The position numbers and the translations under genes are program-made. DNA of 64,000 nt from Panonychus citri (lineage: Eukaryota > Arthropoda > Arachnida > Trombidiformes > Tetranychidae), in contig NW_026515516.1 in the NCBI RefSeq assembly GCF_014898815.1, positions 682,001-746,000 on the forward strand, given 5' to 3'. Shown in pieces: positions 44,401 through 57,900 of this stretch (position 1 is its first letter; every line of letters starts with the position of its first letter). The notes below the pieces were generated by a model that searched no databases, had not been told where the DNA came from, and worked only from the letters and a program-made list of their open reading frames with translations.

Positions 44401-47400
44401 TGAAAAAAAGAGATGCTGATAAAAGCTCTGAATTCTCAGTTGACTTAATATGTTTGCTAATTTTTCAAAGGTTTAGGATGAAGAGGATGAATCAAGTCTA
44501 TAGAAAATGAGAGAGAGAGAGAGAGAGAGAGATGAGGATGAGGATGATTTGGGAAGATGATGGAAAAAGGAAAAAGTGTAAAAAAAGAGGTAACTGAAAG
44601 AGGAAGAGAAAAGTTTTCGGTTCAGTAATCTATCTGAATAGAAAGAGACTTTAATCTGGTTTAGATGGAACCTGAGAGAAGATGAAAATGATGAGGATAA
44701 AGATGACGAAAGATGAAAAGAGAGAGAGAAAGAGGGAGAGTCTAAAGTAACCAACATATTCAAGTGAATAGTTCAACATACTCACTTTTAACCTTAGAGT
44801 GGAAAAAGAAAGATGATAAAGATAAATGGTTAAAATGTCGAAGATGATTTTGTGAGGAACAAGGCACAGGGAGGCAAAAGAATTTCAAAAAAAAGAAGAA
44901 ACTCTGAATAGATGGAGATAAAAGGAATCATCATGATAACCATGATATGTAAGAAATAAAACGAAATCTCATCAATAGTTACCTGGAATCGAGAAGGTAA
45001 AAAGAAACTAATCAAGGAGTTTAAAGGGAATGATAATGAATGGGGAAGGAAACTTGGGGAGTGAGAAAGTAGAACAGGTAAATTTGAATGAGAAATTGTT
45101 AGTGAATAAAAAATAACGAAAAGAAAAGGTGAAAAAAGTTACAATATAAAAATAAGAAAAGAATATAAAAAAGAGAGAGATAGTAAATAGGAAGATGAGA
45201 GATCACATTAATGTTTATGGGTTACAAGCTTGTCCAACATGAATTTCATTTGGTCATATAAAATTCTGACCACTTGGTTGGGTTTTCGTGTATAGCTAAT
45301 TTTGGGTAACAGTAAAATTGAATCTAAAGATGATGATGATGATGATGATGAGCGAAGACAGAATTCAATGAGGATAATCAAAATGCGCATAAAACTATTT
45401 TTAGAAGTAGAAAGCAATTTACACAGTTTACCCTTGACCTCAAGAAAAGACGATCAGAAGTGACCAACATCCTTCTTTCTCTTTTTCTTTCTTTGTATCT
45501 AAGGTTTCAAATCTGAAGAAAGAAACATGGAAAGAAAGAGTAAATTATAAGGTAATACAAAGATGATGAGAGTTATTATGAAAAGGTATAGATAATATTG
45601 CTAAAGCTGAATTACTTGGTTGTAGAGGTGGAAAAGGAAGATTAAGACAGGAAGAAAGGGAGAAAGAGAGAAAGAGAAAGAGAGAAAGAGGTAAAATAAG
45701 AGCTAAGAAAAGCTCATAGATGCATAACACCCTGGAGAGAATTCAATTGTTGTAAGCTAAATTACTTCCATCTTCTTGCTTGCTTCATCATTATCATCAT
45801 CTTCGTATGAAAAAGGACGAATCTTTCTATCACTCTCTCATAAACTCTTCTCCATCATCATTTTCATCTTATCTTGTTCCATACGATTTTCTTTTTCTTC
45901 CATGATATTGATGTTCGTGCCCATCCTTATCCTTGCTTAGCTTGTTATTATTCAAAAAACAAGTTCGAGCATCAGTAATAGTTCATTTAACCGACATCCT
46001 TTTTTTTATGTTAACCTCCATCTCTTCACGTCATTTTATCTTCTTATCTTCATCTTTTCACTTTGCTTCTCGATTTTACCTCCTTTCCTTTTCTTCTCGT
46101 CTTTCATTTCCACATGCTTGTTGTGTTCCTTTTTATCCCCTCTCGCGATTGCCTGTTAATTTCTTGTTGAAAATTGTATCAAAGTGTTATCACTATCAAC
46201 AACACCACCACCACGATCATCATCAGCTCCTTCAACCAAACATTTTTCTTTCTTTTTCCAGAAAAGTCAGATTACAGAAAGAATATTTTTCACCCAATAT
46301 CCATTCAAGTAAATTGAATAAACTTCCAAAGTAACTGATTTTTGATTTACACTGGAATACACCTTCTCCTTTTTTTCCCTTACAATCAAGTAGTCGTAGT
46401 AGTAATAGTTGTAGTGGGTGGAGAAGTAGAGTAGTGATTGTAAATAGTTTTTTTCTTTCCTTCATCTTATCCTTTGCAACTGTAGCTCTTTACCAATATT
46501 TTGCTTTCAATCCTTGTATTGATCATTGATGTCAACTGGTAATTTCCCGTTCTCTTTTTTATCTCTGTGTACCATCAACATTTTTTAATCTATTATTTAT
46601 CATCAATGATGATCAAGATGATCTATGTCAATGTTAACCTATTAAGTCTGTATATGAGTGGGAAGGAGAGAGAAAGAGTAAGAAAGATAATAGAAAAGAA
46701 TAGAAATAAATCTAGTTAATATATAGAATAATGATGGAAAAGGAAAACAATTTGTACTCAGATACTTACCTGTGTTCATTAAAGGAATACAAGGTAAATA
46801 AGATGAAAAGAGGATGATAAATAGGAAGAGATTCTTTAGTTTGTTTTCAGTCGATCCATTTACCAAGTTATTTTCTTTTCCGTTCAAAATCTTGAGGTTT
46901 CAATCCATTAGTAGTACTAAAGAGAAAGAGAAAGAGAAAAGAAAATAATAAAAAATATATTGTTCGAAAAGGTATTGATAGTTTTCTTATGTTGGGTTAT
47001 AATCGCCAAAAGTGAGGGAAAGAAGTTGAAGATGAAAAAAACAAAAGAGAGAGAGAGAGAGAAAATGAAGATCATCAGATTAAGGCTGAGATTCAATATT
47101 GGTGAAGATAATTGAACTTCTCATGGGAGTTGACACTCCCAGTCTCATTCGTTTTCTCATTTATCAGCAGCTATTAAAGGTGAGAGACAATCTTGTTCTC
47201 TTCCTATTTTTTTATTCTCTTACCTTTTTCATTCTTGCTACTTCTCATTTGGTGTCTTGCCTCGTTTACCTAATTTCTTTCCTTTATCAGGTTTACCTTT
47301 GTCACTATTCATTTCTCTTGAGATTTTTTCTTCTTCACTTATCCTTTGGACTCTCTTTCTCTCTCTTTCTCTCTCTCTCATTCTCTATATTTTCTCTTTT

Positions 47401-49600
47401 GTCTTCCGTCTTCCTTGTTCTTCCTTAAATTGATTCCATAGAAATCAGTGTTAGCCATCAAAATATTTCCAAGTTCATTTGTTGCTTGTTCATTGATTAT
47501 CTCCTTCTCTCTCTCTATCTCCCTGATTTCCATGTAACATGTTGGTACGAACTGTATCGAGACTTTGTTATCAATAACAACCATTGATTAAGTTCACGAG
47601 TTGACATTTTACTATTATACAGATTTAACTGTCAACTTGTATTTAGTATCAATATATCTTAACAGTATCCTCTTCTTGTCATCATTACCATCATCATAAG
47701 TTAAATAACATCATCAAATAAATTAAAACCATCCAAATTATACCATTTGATTGTCAATTGTCGTTTGTTTAATCCTTATAATAATCCAAGTTAAACTTTG
47801 TTTTTATCCTTCTAATGATGGTTACAGGTAAATATCTACAAAGGAAAAGGATAATAAATAAAAAGTCAGGATAAAATATCCATAGATTATATATTTTGAT
47901 ATTAGAGGTAATTTTGTAAAAGTGATAATAATAATGATAATAATAATAAAATTGTTGATAGACATAAATAAATATAAAAATAAGCTTTGAACTTACCATA
48001 AAATCAGCTATACTATTGGAGCAAGAGTTATATAAATGATGTGAAAACTGGTCAGCATAAGTTGACCAGTAGTGGACATTAATAGTCTAGTTGTTGATGT
48101 AATAGTAGCTGTAAATATCAATCAATGATTAATAAAACAAAAAGTAAGCAACAATCTGAAATGATCCAAATAACCTTACATTATATGTTGATAGTTTTTT
48201 CACCTCTTAACAGTTATATTAGTTGCCCATTATTGTTGATGTTGTTGTTGTTGTTGCTTTCGTTGATGATGGTAAACAAATTGTCAAGTGTGATGATGAT
48301 GATGATCAAGTTTTTCTTCATCAATCCTGAAAATACTAAGAGTCTTCAATTGTTGATTTAACCTGACTTTTGGTCAAGTGGATTGCATATATTGTCAAGA
48401 TTTTTATGATCTTCCAACAATTTGACTTGTCATCCTTTTGTCTTTTTTCCTTTGCGACTTTTACCTCCATTGATTTATCATTCTGTGAATTAATACACTT
48501 GGAAAGATAAACATCATCATCAGCAAAAGAACAGAGAAATTCATGGTTCACCTAATGAGGAAAAGCAAGAAGAAGAAAAAAATCAGGTTCTAATTATGTT
48601 ACAATGGACTTAATTGCTCTAAATGTAATAACAACTCTTTCTCTTCTCAATCTTCACCTTCAAGTTTAAATATTGGGTAAGTGGCATGAGTAGAAACAAT
48701 CAAGTCTCTGATGATGATGATGATGATGATTTACATTGAAACTTTGTTCTTATGTATATTTAGTAGCTTTTATCTAGAAAGTATTAAAGAATAGAATTGA
48801 AAATCAGTCCAATTTATATTGTATAAACAACCAATTGGGCTTCTCAACACTTAACCAGAATTGCCTTTCCACTTTGCAATTAAAAAGGTTTTACTTCATC
48901 AACATCATTATCATCATTTTCTGTTGTACTTCTAATTTCATCAACACTTTTCCACTTTCTCTCTGTCTTACCTTATCTGTTGAATAAACAAAAATAGAAA
49001 TTGTTGATGAAAAGAGAACAAAAAAAACAGAAGACTTTATATACTAAATGGCAAGAAAGACCTTTAACAAATCCTTTCATGTTTCCAGAATTCTCTTTGT
49101 TTAACATGGTACAATATCCTCATTGCTCTTGTCCTTACAAAATCATCTTCATCCAAATTATCTGTTCCATTGCCTCTTCTTTTTCCTCCTTCTTACTCCT
49201 TTTCTCCACCATCACTATGTCTTCATCATCATTTGTTTCTTTTCCATGTATAAAATATATTGGCCCATGTTCCTTTTCCATAGTCTTGTTTACATAGAGA
49301 ATAAACAAATTTTCTTTAAGAAAAAAAAAGTAAGAACGAAAGAGAATATAAGAAAATTGTTGATCAGAAAATGTATCAAGAGAGAAAAAAGAAAATTCTT
49401 TCTTACCGTTTTTCACTTGATCGCCATTTTGGATCCTTCATCTTCACTGATTAAACTAAATTTTTTCGGAATTTTCTCTTTTTCGAACATTAAAAGTTCA
49501 TGATGATGATGATGATGAGGCAGAAAAAAAGACAAAATATCACTAAAAACAAAACAGAAACATCAAAATGTTAATAAAACCATAAATGATTAATATAGTT
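44401..49600 (+). other. Shal intron 1, alternating purine and pyrimidine blocks
   Basis: The plus strand is strongly purine-rich at about 44,470-45,740 and 46,640-47,090 and strongly pyrimidine-rich at about 45,770-46,610 and 47,100-47,560. A GA tract lies at 44,509-44,532. Open frames of 60-130 codons here are long because stop codons are rare in such DNA, and they occur on both strands. No gene is supported. Confidence 0.5.
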
Positions 49601-51906
49601 AACAAAATAATCTGACTCATTTTAATCAACTCGTTTCCCTCAACTTTTCAACCAATTGGTTAACCCAAACAAAGAGACAAGATGGATGCCAAACATAATC
49701 AGAAGATTAGTTGATGTGATGAGAGAAAAGTAGATGAGTTAATCTTTCTGTTAATTAACAATTTAAAACCAAAAAGAGTAAAAAAAACAAAAAGATAACA
49801 ACAATTAATTGGAAATAAATTGGAACAAAAAAAAGACAAAAATAATTAACGACTTAAGGGGTTACATATAAAGAGAAAAGAATTTTTTACATATGGAAAT
49901 TTATTGATTTTCCCTCGACTGATTTTCTTTAATTTATTAATTGTTGTGATCGTTTTAATTTTAATTCGTTATTTAAATTGTTCCAATTAAGGTGCAATTT
50001 TTTTTTTCATCTAATTGTATTACTATTGATCAGTTGTGTTGATCGATATTCTCATTGAATAGATTTTCGGTTTATCGGTTAATTAACTGACTATTTCTTT
50101 TTCCTTCTTGTAATCTGTTCATCTTTACCTACAATTGATTATAATTATTTGTTGTTTTCTTATTTTTCCTCTGATTGGTATCTAATTAACTTTACTAGTT
50201 GATTAGTGGTTAAAGTTATTACCTCATTTATATATATAAATTGTTGATTGAATTGATCAACAGTTTGTTGTCTCAATTTTTGATTACCTTTGTTGTTGGT
50301 TTTTTTTGTTTGCTTCATTCAAGTCTTTGTGTTACTGTTTTCTTTTTTTTTTCCTATTTCTATTAATTGTTAATACCTTGACTTTTAATGTTACTGGATC
50401 AATTTTTATCATCATTCGGTGTGAATGGTAATGTGTGTGTGTGACAGGATGCATATGATTATAATGGAAGATGTTCCTGTTTGTGAATAAGCTCATGGAA
50501 TTCAATTCATCATCATCAACAGTAAATGTTTTGTTATTATTATTCAGTCAAAATTCATCCATCTCCTGTTTTTATGTTCTGACACCTTTGGATTGGCGAA
50601 TTGAATTATCATTACCACCATCATAATCATCATCATCTTTCTCTCTAATGAAGATATGTTATAATCTATATAAATGGAATAGCTGTTGTTTGTACCTCAA
50701 GAATAAGGAGTCATTACCCTTTTGAACTTATGGGAAATCAAGAGGATCATCTAATAGTTTTATCATTAGATCAATCAATGTATATTCCTGCATTTCTTGT
50801 GTACATATATGCAAACAAAGTAGACATGGAGATGGTTACAGTTGAAATGGTTTACCTGGAATCCAAAAGGAAGAGAAAAATTTGAAATAATCAAGAGGAA
50901 GACGAAAAAAACATCTCTCACTTCACAAGAAATTGTCACCATTATTATCGTCGTCATTATATTGCAGTGATAAACAAGAGGAGGAGGATGACAGTTATTT
51001 TACTTCAATTATCTTGATGCCTGGTTGGCTATTCATGTCAATTTAATTCATCAACATGGCTAATTCAAGTTAAATAAATGGAGGAAATATAAAGACACAC
51101 ATACGTTGACATGGAATATAAGCTGATAGTTTAGAGGAGAACGAAAAAAATCATAGAAAAACATGAAAATCTGATGAGGAAAATCAAGTAATCAGATGGA
51201 AACAATAATAGAATGTAAATCAAAACTTTACTAAATGTTATTGGTCAACGAGCTGAGATGTGGAAAGAAATAGACCAAAAGGAAATGCAAAGAACTCGCG
51301 ACAATTGTTGAGATAATTGTCGTCTATTGTTTGGATATTTTTACCTACTTGTAGTTTTCACCACTAATTTACCAAGGATTATTTTCCATACCCGATTAAT
51401 TTCTTATTTTCTATGGTGATCGAAAAGTGTAACAACGAAGTGCAAACACTTAAAAGTTATTACGTTAAATATACTGTTATTAATGCCTGATAACATCATC
51501 ATAATCATCATCAGATTGTTTACCTTTATAAACACCAAAATGTACCAAGTCTAAGATGATTCCCTGTTGACAATTTTATTTCCAAGTTGAAATCTTGTGA
51601 ATATTTTGTGTATATAATCATAATCTAAACACATGAAACAGCAACAACGAAGACAACACTTACATGTTCAACATATAAACAGTTAATGTACATGGATAAA
51701 ATACCTTCATCATCTGTAAAATGCATCTCAACTAAATGGTGTATTAGTGGTTCCTAAGAATCTCAACCTAATCCTCATGATGTGTACATCTCCATCTCTC
51801 TCTCCCTCTCTCGGTCAACAACATTCATTTCACCATCAACACCACTATCAACAAAGAGATGAACATCTTCCATGATGAAAGTTTTCCATCACCACTAAAG
51901 TAGAGT

Positions 51907-51949
<43 letters not shown>

Positions 51950-54900
51950 ATCTCTATCAAGATGAGGATGCAAACGATAAAAGAAGAAAATTGAAAGCTA
52001 GTGAATAAAGAAACAAACAAAAGGATGAAGGAGAGAAAAAAAGTTCAGCAAATCGAGTTATATACTCTCCAGGAAAAAAAAGACAGGGAAAAAGAGGAAG
52101 ATATGTTTTCAATGTTTGGATGTATTATCACTAGAGAAAACAAGCAATTGAATGAGCCTGTTTCATATTATCATCATTATTATTATTACATAAACAAATC
52201 AAAAGTAATTCATACTTATTTTGATTGGACACATTATCAGCCATTTTGGGGTTTCCATTGAATAAGAGCAGTTAAACATGGTCAATTCTGAATGAAAATG
52301 GTCAACATGATATTTGTTGATGATGATAGTCAAGATCATGATCTTTTTTTACTGTATTACTTTTACTTGATCATCACATTCCTCTCTCATATGATGATTT
52401 GATGGTGAAAATATTGTACAATGTAATATTTATTATCTCTCTGTCTGATTATACTGAAAAAAAGGAGCTGAAAGTTCAAACCAATAGATGATGCGAATGA
52501 TGAAGATGAAGATAATGATGATTCTGATGATTGTATGAAGTTGAAAATCATTAGAAAAGCCCAAACAATATTTTCACCATCATTTCATCTTTATCTTCAT
52601 CGTCTTCCAATATTTATCTGAATAGAATGTTTCTCACACCAGTAACACCACTTCTTCAACCATTATCTTCATCTTCTTCATCTTCTTTTCCTTCATGAAG
52701 ATAATAATGATCTTCATGTTGATGATCCTTATGATACTCAACCCTTACTCCTCCTTCTATATGACCCACCCCAGGGAAATATCTTCTTCTCAAATGGAAT
52801 GGAATAATATTTGGTTCACTGATCCATGAAAGCAAAATCATCAAAAGTCATTGGCTCAGAATACGTTGGCTCTTCTCTCTCTCTCTCTCTCTCTCTCTTG
52901 ATTTAATACGTTGGCCAGTCTACCTCATCTCCAGTCATCTTATTCTTCATCTTCTTTTTTTATAATTCTTCAATATTCTCCCATAACAATAGAATCCATG
53001 TTCATTTTGCCTTCGTCATCTTCCTTATGTATCTTTCTCTCGCTTCCGCAACTTTCACTTTCGTTTTTTTTTCTGTTGTTATCTTCTCAATATCATGATG
53101 ATGATCATTATTTGAAGTTGCTCTGTTTAACTAGCCTTCTTTCAGATAATCACTAATATCATCATGTTAACTCTCTTCCTTTCTGGTTTCTCATCTTCCT
53201 TATGTATTACAATAATACTCTTTTCATATATGTATTAGTATTCAATTAATCTCTATGAGGTTAAAAATATTCTTGACCACACCTTAAGTCTAAAAGATAG
53301 AAATATATGTAGAAGAAGATAACAACAGGAAAGAGAAAAAGGAAGATGATGAAGAATTGAAGAAGAAGAAGATGATGATAATAATAAGGAAAATGAAGAG
53401 AAGATGATCAAGTAAGAGAAGAAGTTAAGAAAATTCTTATTTCTCCAGAGTGAACTTTCATTCCTTTTTATATATATATAATATTATCTATTTAACTTTG
53501 ATCTAGTTTATCTTCATCTTTCTCTACCTCAACCACCATGAACATATACACCTTTAGTTATTATTAATAGATTCTGATTTCATGTAGTTCACTTTAAATG
53601 AAGCCAATCATCTTGAAGATGATGATGGTTGAAAATAATTCCATGATACAGTTTAAGAAGAAGATGGACTTAATAATGATATAGTAATAATAACGATGAT
53701 TAAGATGATTGGTGATTAATAAAGCAGAAGAAAAAGAAGAAGATAAATGATGATGAAAATATGATGAAATTATATTGAGCTACATGGAGAAAGATGTAAA
53801 TAGAAAGTAAAAATAAGGATGATGGAGAAACCCTTGAGGGCAAATGTTTCCATTTATCAACTTATTGGGAATATTGGACAATACTCATGATCCATTTACC
53901 TGGTCTTCTTACCTGTGTAATGGTCAAGACGATTTATCATCATGAGAAAGATGAATTATGTCAATAACAATTATTTTGGACCTTTTGTCAAACCTGATGA
54001 CCCTGATTGAATAAACATTTTCACAATTAACAAAGATAATCAATGGAAACATCATCAACAACCTTGAAGCCATTTTCAGTTAGTAAACAACATTTTCAAT
54101 GTAACAATGATGTTGATGATGATGATGATGATGATCATAATGATGATAATTTTATATATTGTTACTATTTGTGATGGTTAAGTTGGGAGGAGGAGTGGAG
54201 GTAAAACCCAGGGAGGTGGAAAACTATAAAAATGTAGTTAACCTTAAACTATGGATCCAAAGTTGGATGATTATCTTCATGAAGATAAATAGGGATGATT
54301 TAAATCAATTGGAAACTGTTTGTTACCCTGTTTGACTTACTAATATTACACTTTGAACCGGTGGAAAAATTTGAACATTATTATTGATTGTGATTCAATG
54401 AGAGTACAATTTAACTGACAATTTAAATTCATCGCTGGAAACATAATCACAATCAGTATAAAAATAACAATAACAACAACATCAACAAAAACAATCAATT
54501 CTGTGATTTAAACACACAACCAATGATGATGAAGATGATGATGAGGATGAGGATGAGGATGAGGATAAAAAACTAAGAGACAATTTTACCAAACCAACAT
54601 CAAGGATATAACAATAATAATAACACTGACAATTGTGATAATAATGATAACAATAACAATCATAATGATGATGATTATGATTCAATTGTTGAGGATTAAA
54701 TTGCCACAGGGAATTGTTAATATAATTTATATTTTAATAACAACAGTAATCATGATGATGATTGTGTCTAAAACCAAGTAGACAAGATAATTGTGAAGGT
54801 AAAACAAAATCATCAAGCAAATTAACAGTAACAATCAGAATCTAATTTCACAATTAACTTATGTATCCTATGATTGAGTTAAGGCCAACAATTAAGTTAT

Positions 54901-57900
54901 ATAAAGGTTTTCAAAGTAATCAATCAATCAATCAATCAATCAATATTTGATGATCAAGTTAAAATGTTGATTGTTTACAGAAATGATTAAACTATTTTTT
55001 TGACTTTATTTAGAAATGAATTTTAAATTGATTGTAATCAAGTTAATCATACTAATGTCAGCTGATGATTTACAATATTTAAATATTGTAATATTACAAC
55101 AAGGTAACAGCAACAATTTAAGTTAATTGTTACCAAGGGAATTGGTTATGTAATGTTTTCAATTTGATTTTCACTCACAATGATTATCATGTTGGTCATG
55201 ATTATAAAGGTTTTATCATAAATGATCAGATATTTACCATTATAATAATCAATCAAACAAACAACCATCATCTCAATTGGATTATGCTAATTCAATTATC
55301 TAAATTAATTCTTAACAATCAAGGGATACAAACATAAGCAAAGAAAACAAGAAACAAACAAATCAACAACATTGTTAACATAAACAATCAACATTTATCA
55401 TAACATATGATGTTGGAATTGAAATATTTATTCATTGTTATCATGATTATTAATATATTATCTCATTTGAACAATTTAAATCAACAAGAATATCTAAATT
55501 AACCACCATTTAATTTGAATGGTTAAATAAGTACAACAATCAGAAAGGGATAATAACAATTTACCATTTATTTCACCAGAATAAGATGAAAACATTTATG
55601 AGATATAATGAAAATATTCACAACTGAATTACCATGAAAATCTGATACGATTTCCAATCTTGATCCTGATTTGGGTGAAATTTTTTTGTTCCAATTGTGA
55701 TCAGATTAATGGTGAATAATTGTTTCAGAGTTTCAAACATCTGATTGATTTGAAAATCAATCTATTGATTGGTAAAGTTTAATTAGTTTAATTTTCTTGT
55801 TTTCATCATGTTTACATTTTGTATCAAACTACAATTACAATTTAAATTGTATTTGTAATTTACTAATTATACTTTATTCAGTTTGAATTGTGTTGAAATT
55901 GAAACAGTTGTAATTTAATGATTGCAATTTTGATTGTTACAGTTGTGCAAATCAAGTAATGTTGATGATTAACTTGATGGTTGGTAAATCAGTTTAACAA
56001 TCAAAGGTTTCTCATTAACCATTTCTGCAATGTTTTACCTTAAGGGTAAATTGTTATAACTTATTAAACATGAAATCAGTAATCAGTTGATATTAATAAT
56101 GATTGTGGTCATTTACATGATGATAATTTCTTGATTCATGATCCATAATCTCAGTAAATGGTGTTAGTGTTTGTAAAGTTTTTACTCTTCCTCATCATCA
56201 TCATTATCATCATATACCAATGTCTATATATAGTCAATTCCCTTTGCAATAATGTCATCATCATCATCATCTTGAAGATGGAGATGATGAGGATGATGAT
56301 AATGATGAAGATGTTGACGTATTCATTTTGCTGTACATTGAACATTGGAAATGAAATAACCTTGAATGGATCGATAATTTTATCGTTTCTATGGAGAAAT
56401 GGATAACCATGATGATGATTATTAGGATAAAGATGAGAGCATCCACCTCATCATCCTCATCATCTCTTTCCTTCAATTTTTATCTTCTTCTTCTTCATCA
56501 TCATCTTCTTTTTCTGTCAACCTAATTTCTTTGTTACCTCTTTTTTTTCCTTATCATCATTATCGTCATCTTAGTGTTACTATTACATTTCAACTGTTCT
56601 TCCCCTCGACTTCAATTTTTGTCATCTTTTGTCTATCATCCATATCATCATCATTATCATCCTCATCTTCCTCTCAGTTATCTTACAATTGGGATGCTTT
56701 CATCTCCATCATTTACAAGGTTCACTGAGCTTCTTGATTTTTTTAAGAAAGTTTCAGTTTCTTGATTCACTTTACTTGGAACAGGGAAAATCATTTAGTA
56801 ACATTTAACACCCAAAGTACATCATCATCTGAATCCTGAAAATCATTATCAAACTGATACAATGTCAATAATAATGATACACATCAGATTAACTTCATCA
56901 AAAGTACATAAACAATTACAATTGCAAAACAATCAGCAAATTGTTATCATCTAACTTTAAATTCAATTACAAAAAAAAATCAATTCAACCTTAATCAAAC
57001 TACTTAAACTTTACTTGACCAGCAAGTTTGTACTAGTAAACAACAAACCAAAAATTGACCTTTAACCTGGGTGAATACGTTTTGGTTTACCAAACAAGGA
57101 AAAGTTCATTTTTCGGTTTTTTTTTCAGAATAAATATCGATAAAATTTATCGCGAGATTTGAATTCTATCTGTTATATCAATTCCCCTGGAAGGGAGTAA
57201 AATGTAAATAGCTGAACATGAAAAGGAAACTGAATTTTTCACCATGAAAATTTCGAGAAAAAAAATACATATTAAGATGATTTCATGGTAAACACTAAGA
57301 TGGAGTGAAAATTTCCACGGAAAGAAAAATATTACATGATAAAAGTTTCGTATTATTTTTACTCAGTCATGAAGTTGAAGAAAAAATCACAAAGATTCAA
57401 AATTGATGCAAAACTAATGCAAAGAAGATGAAGAAGATGATGATGATGATAATGACAAAGTAAAGACAAGAACTTGACTTAGTCTACTGACAAGTAACAG
57501 AAAATATCTTCATGGTAATTTGAGATTCAACGTCCATGGAAATAATCCTGAAACTGAAAACGTTACAACTTTTGACGTTTTCTAAAACATTAAACTGGGT
57601 CGAAGTAGAAAAAAAAATATTACGAAATAAGAGGAAAAGGAAATGATAAAAAAAGACTTGCAATGAGATAGAATGAGAAACAAATTTAAAAACTCAAATC
57701 ATGTTACTGAATCAGAATCACCAGGTAACCTGAAAAATTGATTGATATTATTATGATAATCGCAGCATCATCATCAACAATCAACATGTAGTTTCCTATT
57801 ATCCAGAATTGAGATAATCAAATAATATGAGTAATCCAATTGTTTACTTACCTGTGATATTATCTCAGGAATAACCTTTGCAATTATCTATTCAGATTAT

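Noticed and set aside
49001..49503. Three overlapping frames of 93-126 codons on both strands
   Set aside because: Mutually overlapping in a stop-poor purine/pyrimidine-biased region; no motifs.
54917..54944. AATC tandem repeat
   Set aside because: Ordinary microsatellite without further structure.
57138..57145. TATCGATA word, a DREF-type promoter motif
   Set aside because: Single occurrence deep in an intron with no nearby gene start; expected by chance in AT-rich DNA of this length.
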